This document shows, piece after piece, positions 17,383 through 24,385 of a stretch of 41,689 nt of DNA; positions within the stretch are counted from its first letter, which is position 1, and every line of letters begins with the position of its first letter. The position numbers were made by a program, and so were the translations under genes. Source of the DNA: an uncultured Bacteroidota bacterium (GTDB taxonomy: Bacteria > Bacteroidota > Bacteroidia > 2-12-FULL-35-15); the NCBI GenBank assembly GCA_903926385.1, contig CAIYIS010000030.1, forward strand, positions 1 through 41,689. The letters run 5' to 3'. The notes under the pieces were generated by a model that made no database searches, was not told where the DNA came from, and saw nothing but the letters and a program-made list of their open reading frames with translations.

Positions 17383-18021
17383 CTATTTACAGGCTGCTAC
17401 TTTTTGTTTCAACCTTTCCATCTGATTACTTGCCGCAGCATTGCCTCGGAGCAAAGCATAGGTTAATTCATATTCCTGCTTTGCTTTCTCGCATTTACCC
17501 TGGTCGCTGAACGAAAGAGTTAGGTTAAGGTGTGCTCCTGCATTCAATACAGTGTCCGTAGTTTTACCTACCACATATTCGCTTATCTTCACACATTCAT
17601 CATATTTTTTCATGTAGTAAAACGTCAATCCCATATTAACAGCCGAGTTGAGATAGCTCGAATCTGTTTCGGCAAGCGACTTGTTAAAATACTCAATAGC
17701 TTCATTATAATTTTCACATTGAAGTTCCACCAGTCCCAGATTGTTAAGCACTGTAGCATTGCGGGGTTCAAACACCAGGGCTTCTTTCAGTTTATCTCTG
17801 GCTTCTCCCATCTTTCCCGCTTCAGTAAGGTGTACCCCTTCGCTATTGAGCTTAGAAGCAAATGCCGAAACAAATTTCTCTCCGTGTTTCGTTACAGCTA
17901 TTTTACCTTTGCTATCCTGTTCAGTTGTGGTGGATTTGTTTGTTTTTTCTTCACTTTGATTATTGCACGCCATCAATAATATGCTCATGCCTATTATACC
18001 TGTTTTCAAAATTCCCTTCAT
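17383..18021 (-). CDS. TPR-repeat lipoprotein
   Basis: A 212-residue lipoprotein: signal peptide GILKTGIIGMSILLMAC with the lipid cysteine at C19, a Ser/Thr/Lys-rich linker (~20-50), then about three tetratricopeptide-type helical pairs. Typical TPR sequences are KLKEALVFEPRNATVLNNLG and YNEAIEYFNKSLAETDSSY. TPR domains bind other proteins; no partner can be named. The gene stands alone, with an exact -7 box at 18069-18076 upstream. Likely attached to the inner face of the outer membrane, as is common in Bacteroidota. Confidence 0.88.
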   Translation of the reverse strand: MKGILKTGIIGMSILLMACNNQSEEKTNKSTTTEQDSKGKIAVTKHGEKFVSAFASKLNSEGVHLTEAGKMGEARDKLKEALVFEPRNATVLNNLGLVELQCENYNEAIEYFNKSLAETDSSYLNSAVNMGLTFYYMKKYDECVKISEYVVGKTTDTVLNAGAHLNLTLSFSDQGKCEKAKQEYELTYALLRGNAAASNQMERLKQKVAACK

Positions 18022-18068
18022 TTTTGCTTATAATATATTCTTGTTTCTAATGCAAATACTGCGAACAA

Positions 18069-18076
18069 CAAAGGTA
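18069..18076 (-). promoter_or_regulatory. -7 promoter box of the TPR lipoprotein gene
   Basis: On the minus strand TACCTTTG matches TAnnTTTG, 47 bp before the ATG at 18021. No good -33 at 19-20 bp. Confidence 0.55.
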
Positions 18077-18149
18077 ATAAACTTATTCAATTCGTATTTG
18101 CCATTTTCTCCCGTTTGCATCTTCCTGCAGGTGTAAGTATATATCAAAA

Positions 18150-18157
18150 TACTTTTG
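18150..18157 (+). promoter_or_regulatory. -7 promoter box of the GldM-C-like gene
   Basis: TACTTTTG matches TAnnTTTG and would give a ~45-nt leader for the ATG at 18209. It lies back to back with the minus-strand box at 18069-18076. Confidence 0.6.
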
Positions 18158-18208
18158 TACATTTACTTCCGATTTTCATAATTTATTCAATCACTTAATC
18201 TATCGGCT

Positions 18209-18625
18209 ATGAAAAATACATTACTCAACACACTTGCCAATAAGGGAGTTTTAGCTTATTCCATTTTGTTTTTAATGCTTGTTTCTCTTCATCCTGCCAA
18301 AGCACAATCGGCAAGGGCATTTACGTTTTGTAACGAAATTAGCGACACCATTCAGATGCCCGATTTGGCCAAATGTATAGAACTAAAAGCTGCCGACTCC
18401 AAGCTTACCATTAAAGGATTTACCATGAGTGTTAAATACGGTGAGCACTTTGTAGATTACGACCCCATAGATGGAAATATGATTCCTCCAGATATCTTGG
18501 ACGAAATTATTAAACATAAATACACCATGAATTATATCGACATTAAAGAAATAGTGGTGCAGGAAGGCAAGTCGAAGAAAAAGGTTAAAGGCTACCGGAT
18601 TTTTGTTAAGAAACCAAGCAAGTAG
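18209..18625 (+). CDS. Small exported protein resembling the GldM C-terminal domain
   Basis: A 138-residue protein with a signal peptide ending near LHPAKAQ (residue ~33). The mature part has the pattern LTIKGFTMSVKYGEHF, then DGNMIPPDILDEIIKHK, then YIDIKEIVVQ and a final GYRIFVK strand. This layout (a GFTMSV strand, a loop, IL-helix, then an I-EDIKA-like strand) resembles the last domain of GldM, the T9SS/gliding motor shaft protein. GldM itself is ~500 residues and membrane-anchored, so this is a stand-alone copy of the domain type. The link is from pattern only; function unknown. Own promoter, no operon partner. Confidence 0.7.
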   Translation: MKNTLLNTLANKGVLAYSILFLMLVSLHPAKAQSARAFTFCNEISDTIQMPDLAKCIELKAADSKLTIKGFTMSVKYGEHFVDYDPIDGNMIPPDILDEIIKHKYTMNYIDIKEIVVQEGKSKKKVKGYRIFVKKPSK

Positions 18626-18684
18626 TATAGTTCTGTTTTATGTATTTCCCTTAATAGAACTGGCAGGTAATCTAAATGAGATAA

Positions 18685-18835
18685 GCACGAAAAAATATTC
18701 AAGCGTATTTCGCTCGTGTTTCCTATCCTGTGGCGTCTTGCCACATTTTTATTTCTTTTTAGTTTAATGATAGCGAGACGCAACCTAATAAATGGCAAGA
18801 GCGAAACTCGCTCGCGACTGCGGGGGTAAATTAAC
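18685..18835. repeat. Putative interspersed palindromic element
   Basis: This 150-bp stretch between two genes is more GC-rich than its surroundings. It contains GTGGC-gtctt-GCCAC and an imperfect inverted pair, TTTCGCTCGTG near the left end against GAGCGAAACTCGCTCGCG near the right end. It looks like a small non-autonomous repeat. No coding sequence is credible within it. Confidence 0.45.
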
Positions 18836-18869
18836 AAGGCATATAGGTCCTCTCATTGTCGAATTAAAA

Positions 18870-19457
18870 TTAGAACGGTACAAAAATTCTAAAAACGACA
18901 AATATCCAAGCTGCAATTGTAGCAATTATACCAAATCTATTGTGAATCGTTATTTTGGACTTATACCTTATCTTGGTTTTCAATGCAAGTATAAATACAT
19001 AACTAACATTAAGTAAATGTAACATTATACATATGTATAACACTATATTTAAATTTTTGAAATACCAAATTAATATTGGAAACAATGTAATACAGATATA
19101 AGTAATAATTCCACGCTTTTCTTGAGATAATTTAATTTTTAAAGATTTACGCTTGAAATTTCGACTTATATAAAAAAAATGAATCAGATGATTAATAGTT
19201 AGAATGGTTATTAAATTAAAAAAAATATCAAACTTTTCTTTGTCAGAATAAATCTGTTTAAGTCCAAAATACCCAACCACAAGTAATATAACCAGGTTCA
19301 GTAGTGCAGAAACTCTACCTGAATTTCGAGCACATTTTTCAAAAATTACTTGATGAGAAATGGCAAAATAATTATCTTTTTTAAGATTAGCGGTCCAGGC
19401 CGACCATACGTAAATCAATACTTCTAAACAAAAAATAATTAATATAAAACTAGTCAT
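18870..19457 (-). CDS. Orphan integral membrane protein
   Basis: A 195-residue protein with about six hydrophobic segments (roughly residues 1-19, 49-66, 80-98, 113-130, 135-157, 176-193) separated by short basic loops (RNFKRKSLKIKLSQEKRG). No family motif is recognised. It lies 100 bp downstream of the AurF-like oxygenase in the same direction, and the composition is AT-rich like the rest of this block. The start at 19457 (ATGACTAGT) is the only good ATG before the first helix. Confidence 0.65.
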   Translation of the reverse strand: MTSFILIIFCLEVLIYVWSAWTANLKKDNYFAISHQVIFEKCARNSGRVSALLNLVILLVVGYFGLKQIYSDKEKFDIFFNLITILTINHLIHFFYISRNFKRKSLKIKLSQEKRGIITYICITLFPILIWYFKNLNIVLYICIMLHLLNVSYVFILALKTKIRYKSKITIHNRFGIIATIAAWIFVVFRIFVPF

Positions 19458-19556
19458 ATATAATAATGTTAAAATTAACGATTAGTAATTAGTAAAGAAT
19501 ACAAACGGAATTTCAACAGTTTTATCATATTCTGTTGGCTGTAGTATTTATTATTG

Positions 19557-20501
19557 TTAGGCATCGAAAAAATTATTTTTTAGTAAATCTTTTTCTACTC
19601 TAATACGATTATCAATTTGCGTTTGAGATACCATTTTGTTTTTCAATAAATAGTTAAGTGTAGGTTCACAAACTTCCATCATTTCACTAATTACGACCTC
19701 TTCAGTATAGCTTTGTAAAATATTTTTTTTTGAATCCTCAATTGACAAATTAGATGCATAAGAAAAACAAACTGTAAGAGCATCCACGTCTGGCATATTT
19801 CTATAAAATAGTGCATCTGTAAACGAAGCTGAAACTAGTTCTTTAATTTTGTCATCCATTTGTTCCCAAAGCCATTCACCTAATGCTTGAAATTGTGAAG
19901 AGTGAACAACTTCGTCTAAAGCATGGCTTAAACATATTTCTCTTACCGAATTTTCTAATTCAGTATTTTTAGCAAACTGCCCAAGCTCAATTGATATTCT
20001 TGTTTCTGTTACTATCCCAAATATTATCGGCAATAATTCTTTTATATCCTCATAAGTCTTATTGAGTTTTTGCGACTCTAATTCTCGAATAAATTTTGGG
20101 GGTAGCTTATCATCTTCTAAATTAATCTGAAACTGTTGCTTCAGGCTATTTAAATAGGCCAATGATTGTTCAGCATGAAAAGCTTCATCTGTTGCTATTT
20201 TGAATAAATCTTCTTTCGCTTTATTGGGAATAGAATAGTTTAATCTGTTTAAATTAGCAATTGCCGGAATAACAAGAAAATGTTCTACTTCAATTGTTTC
20301 TTTTAGAAACTTATAAAATTGTGCAATTTCAAATTTCCGTTCATCCTCTTTTGAATTTAAATTAGAAAAGAGTAACTTGTTTTTTGGAAAATACCTTTTG
20401 TCAGTGTTTACATCAGGCATCGGAAATGCTTGATTTAATACAGAAGGCACATTATTTCGATTACTATAAGTTAAATACTTTGGGTAATTTTTCATTTTCA
20501 T
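19557..20501 (-). CDS. AurF-like diiron oxygenase
   Basis: A 314-residue helical protein matching the AurF (p-aminobenzoate N-oxygenase) diiron family. The seven expected iron ligands are present: E71 (in IEVEHF), E106 and H109 (DEAFH), E166 (TETRIS), H193, E197 and H200 (HALDEVVH). Their spacing (35, 3, 57, 27, 4, 3) equals that of the AurF ligands E101, E136, H139, E196, H223, E227, H230, with a constant offset of 30. Members oxidise amines to nitro groups or carry out other O2-dependent oxidations. No tailoring pathway is nearby except a GNAT gene upstream, so the substrate is unknown. ATG at 20501; a second Met two codons later is equally possible. Confidence 0.9.
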   Translation of the reverse strand: MKMKNYPKYLTYSNRNNVPSVLNQAFPMPDVNTDKRYFPKNKLLFSNLNSKEDERKFEIAQFYKFLKETIEVEHFLVIPAIANLNRLNYSIPNKAKEDLFKIATDEAFHAEQSLAYLNSLKQQFQINLEDDKLPPKFIRELESQKLNKTYEDIKELLPIIFGIVTETRISIELGQFAKNTELENSVREICLSHALDEVVHSSQFQALGEWLWEQMDDKIKELVSASFTDALFYRNMPDVDALTVCFSYASNLSIEDSKKNILQSYTEEVVISEMMEVCEPTLNYLLKNKMVSQTQIDNRIRVEKDLLKNNFFDA

Positions 20502-20618
20502 TTAATTATATTTCGAACATAAATTAATTTTGAATCAAATAACTAAAAAAAAGTTCTCATTATTATTTATAAGTGCATATAATTATCGCAAGTGTTTTTT
20601 GGTTCTTCTTATCTCGAA

Positions 20619-21215
20619 TTATTTTTCAATTCTGGCTTTTAAATTTTGTCTTACTTTTTCAAACCATTCATTTTTTAATATGCTCAAAACTGTAGCATTA
20701 ATATTATTCCCATTTACATCTATCGAAAAATTTCGTAAAACACCTTCTTCAACACACCCGATACTTTTCATTGCCGAAATACTCGGTATATTTAAACTAT
20801 TAGCTCTAAAACCCACTCTTTCCATTTTGAGTTGTTCAAATGCAAATTCCAAAAGCAAGTATTTACAATTTTTATTTACATACGTTCCTTGATATTTTTT
20901 GCCATACCACGTAAACCCAAGTTCAGTAGTTTTATTAATTTTATTTATCGAATATAAACGAGTGGTGCCTATCACTTTGTTTTCCTGTTTATGCACTACC
21001 GTAAATGGGTAGTCCATTTCAATTTTTCTGTTATATAATGCCTTCGCAATATACCTTTTTAGATTTTCTGCACTATTGGGTTCATTGCCATTAAATTTCC
21101 AAATATCAGGTTCGTTTACTGAATATTCTAAAAGCAAATCATAGTCGCTTTCTAACATAGGTCTTAATCTGATTTTGTCATTTTCTAAAACATAATCATT
21201 TTCAAAAATTATCAT
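20619..21215 (-). CDS. GNAT family N-acetyltransferase (RimJ/RimL-like)
   Basis: A 198-residue acetyltransferase. The N-terminal strand DKIRLRPMLESDYDLLLEY is typical of RimJ/RimL relatives. A central ELGFTWYGKKYQGTYVNKNC corresponds to the acetyl-CoA loop region, followed by LLEFAFEQLKMERVGFRANSLNIPSI and a SIGCVEEG turn. It would transfer acetyl from acetyl-CoA to an amine of a protein, peptide or small molecule. It lies 117 bp upstream of the AurF-like gene in the same direction; whether they act together is open. Confidence 0.85.
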   Translation of the reverse strand: MIIFENDYVLENDKIRLRPMLESDYDLLLEYSVNEPDIWKFNGNEPNSAENLKRYIAKALYNRKIEMDYPFTVVHKQENKVIGTTRLYSINKINKTTELGFTWYGKKYQGTYVNKNCKYLLLEFAFEQLKMERVGFRANSLNIPSISAMKSIGCVEEGVLRNFSIDVNGNNINATVLSILKNEWFEKVRQNLKARIEK

Positions 21216-21262
21216 TTTTTATTATTTTTATTTTTTATTTGTACAGTAATTTATGTTGCATT

Positions 21263-21272
21263 GTTATCGGTA
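21263..21272 (+). repeat. Left half of a 10-bp inverted pair (GTTATCGGTA)
   Basis: GTTATCGGTA here and its exact reverse complement at 22199-22208 flank the barrel-like gene at 21386-22036. The match ends after 10 bp. It could be a recombination or cassette boundary, or chance. Confidence 0.35.
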
Positions 21273-21385
21273 CTTGTTTCTTTCGTATTCCAATGATTTC
21301 AGGTGTTTCCGTTCTGTTGTTGGTTGTTGTTCTTCTTTCGTGTCTTGTTCATTAATGTTTAGGTACTGAAAAAATGAAAGTCCGG

Positions 21386-22036
21386 TTAAAACTTAACTGT
21401 CAAATGTAATTTGAGTATTGGACTAAGATTTACGTCAATGTTATTAGATTCTAAAGTTTGTCCCAAATAATTATTTGTTGTCTGATTTACGAATTTGTTA
21501 GAAATTAAACAACCGAGTTCGGGTGATAGGTAAACATACTTAATTGTTTTTATTTTAAAACCTAACCCTAGGAAGCCGTCAAAGCCATTTGCTGTTTTCG
21601 AAAAACTTTCGTTGGCTCCACCAATTCCTCCGTAGTAATGTCCTGTTGAAAAAACATTTCGGTATGAAAGGTCGAGAAAAGTATAAAACCAGTCTTTCCG
21701 TTTTAAAAGTGAAAATTGTCCACCAACACCAATTCTGAAGTCTTTGTTATTAATGTCGCCAGATGAGCTCTCCGGCACGCCAGAAAGTGTTGCATAAGAA
21801 GTCGAATTGTCCGTGTAACTTGCATGCAAACGAAGTCCAAGTCTTTTTTTTGTATAACGAAAAAACAAACCATTCATAAATTCAAAGGAGGGTCTGTCGG
21901 GGGCAGAGTAATAGTTAGTGTTAAACGAATTAATCGTTATCAATGTCGAGCCGAATTCAAAACGTCTAATCGTGTCTTGTCCTTTTGACATGTGAAAGGT
22001 CAAAATAATGGTCAAGATGGTTATTATTTTTTTCAT
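21386..22036 (-). CDS. Exported small outer-membrane-barrel-like protein
   Basis: A 216-residue protein with a signal peptide MKKIITILTIILTFHMSKGQ and a mature part made of alternating amphipathic strands rich in Y, F, G and N (for example KRLGLRLHASYTDNSTSYAT, FRIGVGGQFSLL, FDGFLGLGFKIKTIKY). It ends in LKLHLTVKF with a terminal phenylalanine, as in outer-membrane beta-barrels. No ligand or family motif is seen. It has ~170 bp and ~370 bp of non-coding sequence around it, and a 10-bp inverted pair flanks it. Confidence 0.75.
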   Translation of the reverse strand: MKKIITILTIILTFHMSKGQDTIRRFEFGSTLITINSFNTNYYSAPDRPSFEFMNGLFFRYTKKRLGLRLHASYTDNSTSYATLSGVPESSSGDINNKDFRIGVGGQFSLLKRKDWFYTFLDLSYRNVFSTGHYYGGIGGANESFSKTANGFDGFLGLGFKIKTIKYVYLSPELGCLISNKFVNQTTNNYLGQTLESNNIDVNLSPILKLHLTVKF

Positions 22037-22338
22037 TTTGTTTTTGCTTTTGTTTAAGATTGAAATATTAAAAACTACTATAAATTAACGCAATTTCTTT
22101 AAAAATATTGTGTTTGTGGTAAAATAAATATTTCTTTTTACTCAAACTTGTCTTTAAACTCGTGTTCGTTCGCTACAAGTTAGCACGTCCCCCAGCATTA
22201 CCGATAACTTATCTATTTACGAAGTTTCAATTCATAATCTGTTAATTATCAAATTCAGTCCTTTCATTTTTTGTATTATCAACTATACTAAAAAAATATT
22301 CATTAAATAAAAACTTACTTCAATAGCCAATCAACAAC
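22037..22338. other. AT-rich gap, no gene; holds right half of inverted pair
   Basis: The only notable part is 22165-22210, GC-richer than its surroundings, containing TAGCACGTCCCCCAGCATTA followed by CCGATAAC. Read on the minus strand this is a GTTATCGG...GCTAAC arrangement with complementary GTTA/TAAC ends, of a kind I associate with boundaries between accessory genes in Bacteroidota. No promoter with an exact -7 box was found. Confidence 0.4.
22199..22208 (-). repeat. Right half of a 10-bp inverted pair (TACCGATAAC)
   Basis: Exact reverse complement of GTTATCGGTA at 21263-21272. Confidence 0.35.
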
Positions 22339-22370
22339 AAAAAAAGCCCCGCATTGCTGCGAAGCTTCTT
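22339..22370 (-). terminator. Terminator of the 318-residue orphan gene
   Basis: On the minus strand AAGCTTCGCA-GCAA-TGCGGGGCTT forms a stem with two G-U pairs and a GCAA loop, followed by a T run. Between it and the stop codon lies a 14-bp direct repeat (ATCTCAATACTCAA twice, about 22373-22402). Confidence 0.8.
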
Positions 22371-22407
22371 AAATCTCAATACTCAAATCTCAATACTCAA
22401 ATCTAAT

Positions 22408-23364
22408 TTACAAAAACTCCACCGAATAATGTCCTTTGGTGGGTAAATCTAAATTATGGATTTGATACACTCGATTTAAGAAATTACCAAGGTCGGGGAA
22501 AGCGGCTGTAGTAGGGGTGTTGGCCGGAATAAAAACTCCAACGGGATGTGCTTTGTTTTTGGCCGAATCGTTAACCCACACTTGGCAATCTACATCGCAG
22601 GTAACTTTAATTTTAGTAGTGGGTGTCGATTTTTTAGTTGCTACCATTTTAATTTTATTACTATTTACAGTGCCTTGGTACACGTTGCTGTGAACATGTG
22701 ACTGCATGGTAGCCACATCCACAAAACTTCTGATAATTGTAGGTTCGTTAGGGTGCAAGGTAACGATAACGCCATAATCGACAAAATGCTGAATACACAT
22801 TGCTTCTATGGCTGCCTTTTGGTTAGCAATAGCCACTCCTACCAATGTTTTTTCGCCTTCCTGGTTGCCTCGCGCTGCACTTATTAATCCGTAAAATGAA
22901 GTTATTAAAGTGGCCACTGCTGTTAAAGCCGCGTCCAGATTGCATTTGTCGCACAGAGTTTTAAGATGTAATAATTTATTTTCGATACTTCCTTTGTGAA
23001 AAACATCCATTCCGTAAGGGAAAAGATTAGTGTAGCCGGGAGTTCCGGGCATATGCACGTTGCTAATCATTTGTCGCCACATTGGAAACTTTTCTTTTGT
23101 CATTATCAAAAACAACTGGTCTTTGGCTTGAGTATCGCTCTTAAGGCTGCCCGCAGCGCCATCTTTGGTGGACGATGCATTAACCAAATTGGTATGATAC
23201 GGAGTAAAAATAACTAATTGAGCGGCTATTGCAGGGTCGGAAGGAGCTGCTGCTGTTAGTGCATTAAAATGAAAGGTACTTACTTTAAGTGCTATTGTAT
23301 AGTTTTTACGAACCGCATTGCGAACAAAGTTTTCGGCTGGTAGCCATGTGTTTGTTAAAGGCAT
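22408..23364 (-). CDS. Unrecognised 318-residue protein behind tandem repeats
   Basis: No family is recognised. Residues ~1-215 look mostly alpha-helical (PAENFVRNAVRKNYTIALKV, LDAALTAVATLITSFYGLIS), with a CDKCN pair near residue 138. Residues ~220-318 look beta-rich (TTKIKVTCDVDCQVWVND, GHYSVEFL at the end). No signal peptide or membrane helix is seen, so it should be cytoplasmic or carried out by another route. The gene is alone, with a good terminator behind it and about 1 kb of repeats in front (42-bp and 168-bp arrays). No exact -7 box was found, so any promoter may lie inside the array. Confidence 0.75.
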   Translation of the reverse strand: MPLTNTWLPAENFVRNAVRKNYTIALKVSTFHFNALTAAAPSDPAIAAQLVIFTPYHTNLVNASSTKDGAAGSLKSDTQAKDQLFLIMTKEKFPMWRQMISNVHMPGTPGYTNLFPYGMDVFHKGSIENKLLHLKTLCDKCNLDAALTAVATLITSFYGLISAARGNQEGEKTLVGVAIANQKAAIEAMCIQHFVDYGVIVTLHPNEPTIIRSFVDVATMQSHVHSNVYQGTVNSNKIKMVATKKSTPTTKIKVTCDVDCQVWVNDSAKNKAHPVGVFIPANTPTTAAFPDLGNFLNRVYQIHNLDLPTKGHYSVEFL

Positions 23365-23404
23365 GATTAACTAGTTTAGTTTATGTATTATTTTAATATT
23401 GTTT

Positions 23405-23690
23405 AGCTTCACATCTGGTGAGGTGAGCAAAAATTCAATTTTATATACCATCACATCTGATGAGGTTAGTAAAAATTCATTTTTATATACCTCCACATCT
23501 GATGAGATGAGCAAAAATTCATTTTTATATACCTCCACATCTGGTGAGCTGAGTAAAAATTCATTTTTATATACCTCCGCATCTGGTGAGCTGAGTAAAA
23601 ATTCATTTTTATATACCTCCGCATCTGGTGAGGTGAGCAAAAATTCATTTTTATACACCTTCACATCTGGTGAGGTGAGTAAAACTCAAT
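23405..23690. repeat. 42-bp tandem array (about 6.7 copies)
   Basis: Near-identical 42-bp units, each containing CACATCTGGTGAGGTGAGYA followed by an A-run, TTCA, a T-run and TATAYACC. Because 42 is a multiple of three and the unit has few stops, frames on both strands stay open and give 14-residue repeats (for example VYKNEFLLTSPDAE on the minus strand). That is a property of the repeat rather than good evidence for a protein. It lies 40 bp upstream of the orphan gene at 22408-23364. Confidence 0.9.
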
Positions 23691-23789
23691 TTCCCCCTAT
23701 TTCCCTTCAAAATTTTCTTTTCAAAACTCAAAGAATAAGTGTTGTTTCGAAAAGGGTATGCAAATGAAAAGAATATTTATTTAGGTTAC

Positions 23790-23821
23790 ACATAAGTCCA
23801 TTTTGGACTAATGTTTTTTTT
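23790..23821 (+). other. Hairpin plus T-run in 168-bp copy A
   Basis: Arms ACATAAGTCC / GGACTAATGT with a 5-nt loop and one A-A mismatch, followed by eight T: the shape of an intrinsic terminator on the plus strand, though no upstream plus-strand gene is known. Confidence 0.65.
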
Positions 23822-23957
23822 ATTTAAAAGCCCCTCGCCATCGTTTGTAAAACAATACCTCGTTTATCCCTCTTCGAAGTTTTACTTTCCAAATCTCAAA
23901 GAACAAGTGTTGATTCGAAATGATGATGCAAATGAAAAGAATATTTATTTAGGTTGT

Positions 23958-23989
23958 ACATTAGTGCGTTTGGCACTAATGATTTTTTT
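23958..23989 (+). other. Hairpin plus T-run in 168-bp copy B (compensatory changes)
   Basis: Arms ACATTAGTGC / GCACTAATGA with a 5-nt loop. Compared with copy A a C-G pair has become G-C on both arms and the A-A mismatch has become T-A, while the outermost pair is lost. Confidence 0.65.
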
Positions 23990-24236
23990 ATTTAAAAACC
24001 CTTCGCCATCGTTTGTAAAGCAACTCCTCTTTTATCCCTCTTCTAAGTTTTTCTTTTCAAAACTCAAAGAACAGGTGTCGATTTGAAAAGGGTATGCAAA
24101 TGAAAAAAATGTTTAAATATGCTTCCGCATTGGTATTAAAAAATACAAATGATTTAGTTATTCTAAAACTAATTACCTTCCTCCCACATGTTGGTGACGA
24201 GTGACGATAGGGAAGGTAAATGAGGATAGGAGAAAC

Positions 24237-24288
24237 ATGCGTTACAAACGCATCTCTAGTGCGCCCGCTTTACAAACGAGGGCGAGGG
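24237..24288. repeat. Two adjacent palindromes sharing TTACAAACG
   Basis: ATGCGT-tacaa-ACGCAT (24237-24253) and a GCCC...GGGC palindrome (24263-24283) both contain TTACAAACG. The reverse complement of 24267-24288 matches, at about 20 of 22 positions, the sequence around CGTTTGTAA in both 168-bp copies, so the two repeat types share an ancestor module. Confidence 0.65.
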
Positions 24289-24324
24289 TGAGATTTTAGA
24301 TGTGAGATTTGGAATATTAGATAT

Positions 24325-24352
24325 AAAAAAAGCCCCGAGCAAAAGTCGGGGC
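24325..24352 (-). terminator. Terminator of the secreted protein at 24386-25204
   Basis: On the minus strand GCCCCGA / TCGGGGC closes a 7-nt loop, followed by seven T. Confidence 0.92.
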
Positions 24353-24385
24353 TAGTGAGATGGAAGAATTGAGATTTATTTTATT

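Larger units (their letters stand above)
23698..24110. repeat. 168-bp tandem array (about 2.5 copies) with internal hairpins
   Basis: Landmarks recur at exactly 168 bp: CTCAAAGAA at 23727, 23895 and 24063, and CAAATGAAAA at 23761, 23929 and 24097. Each full copy holds a hairpin (23790-23814 and 23958-23982) followed by a T-run, and a CGTTTGTAA motif (23842-23850 and 24010-24018). Copies differ by scattered substitutions, so the duplication is not recent. The third copy is truncated before the hairpin. No credible gene lies inside. Confidence 0.88.

Noticed and set aside
19460-19562. Possible integron attC site after the diiron oxygenase gene
   Set aside because: GCCTAAC fits an inverse core site, but no matching GTTRRRY core was found within the expected distance and no integrase is present; kept only as a weak hint in a finding.
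23405-23690. CRISPR array
   Set aside because: Units are contiguous 42-bp tandem copies without unique spacers, and no cas genes are nearby.
23371-23767. Open frames on both strands coding 14-residue repeats in the first 42-bp array
   Set aside because: The 42-bp period keeps all stop-free frames open on both strands at once; no start context, signal or non-repeat domain supports a protein.
23811-24086. Plus-strand frame with KSPSPSFVKQ repeats in the 168-bp array
   Set aside because: It runs through the hairpins and T-runs and only reflects the 168 = 3 x 56 period; no start site or homologous protein pattern is recognised.
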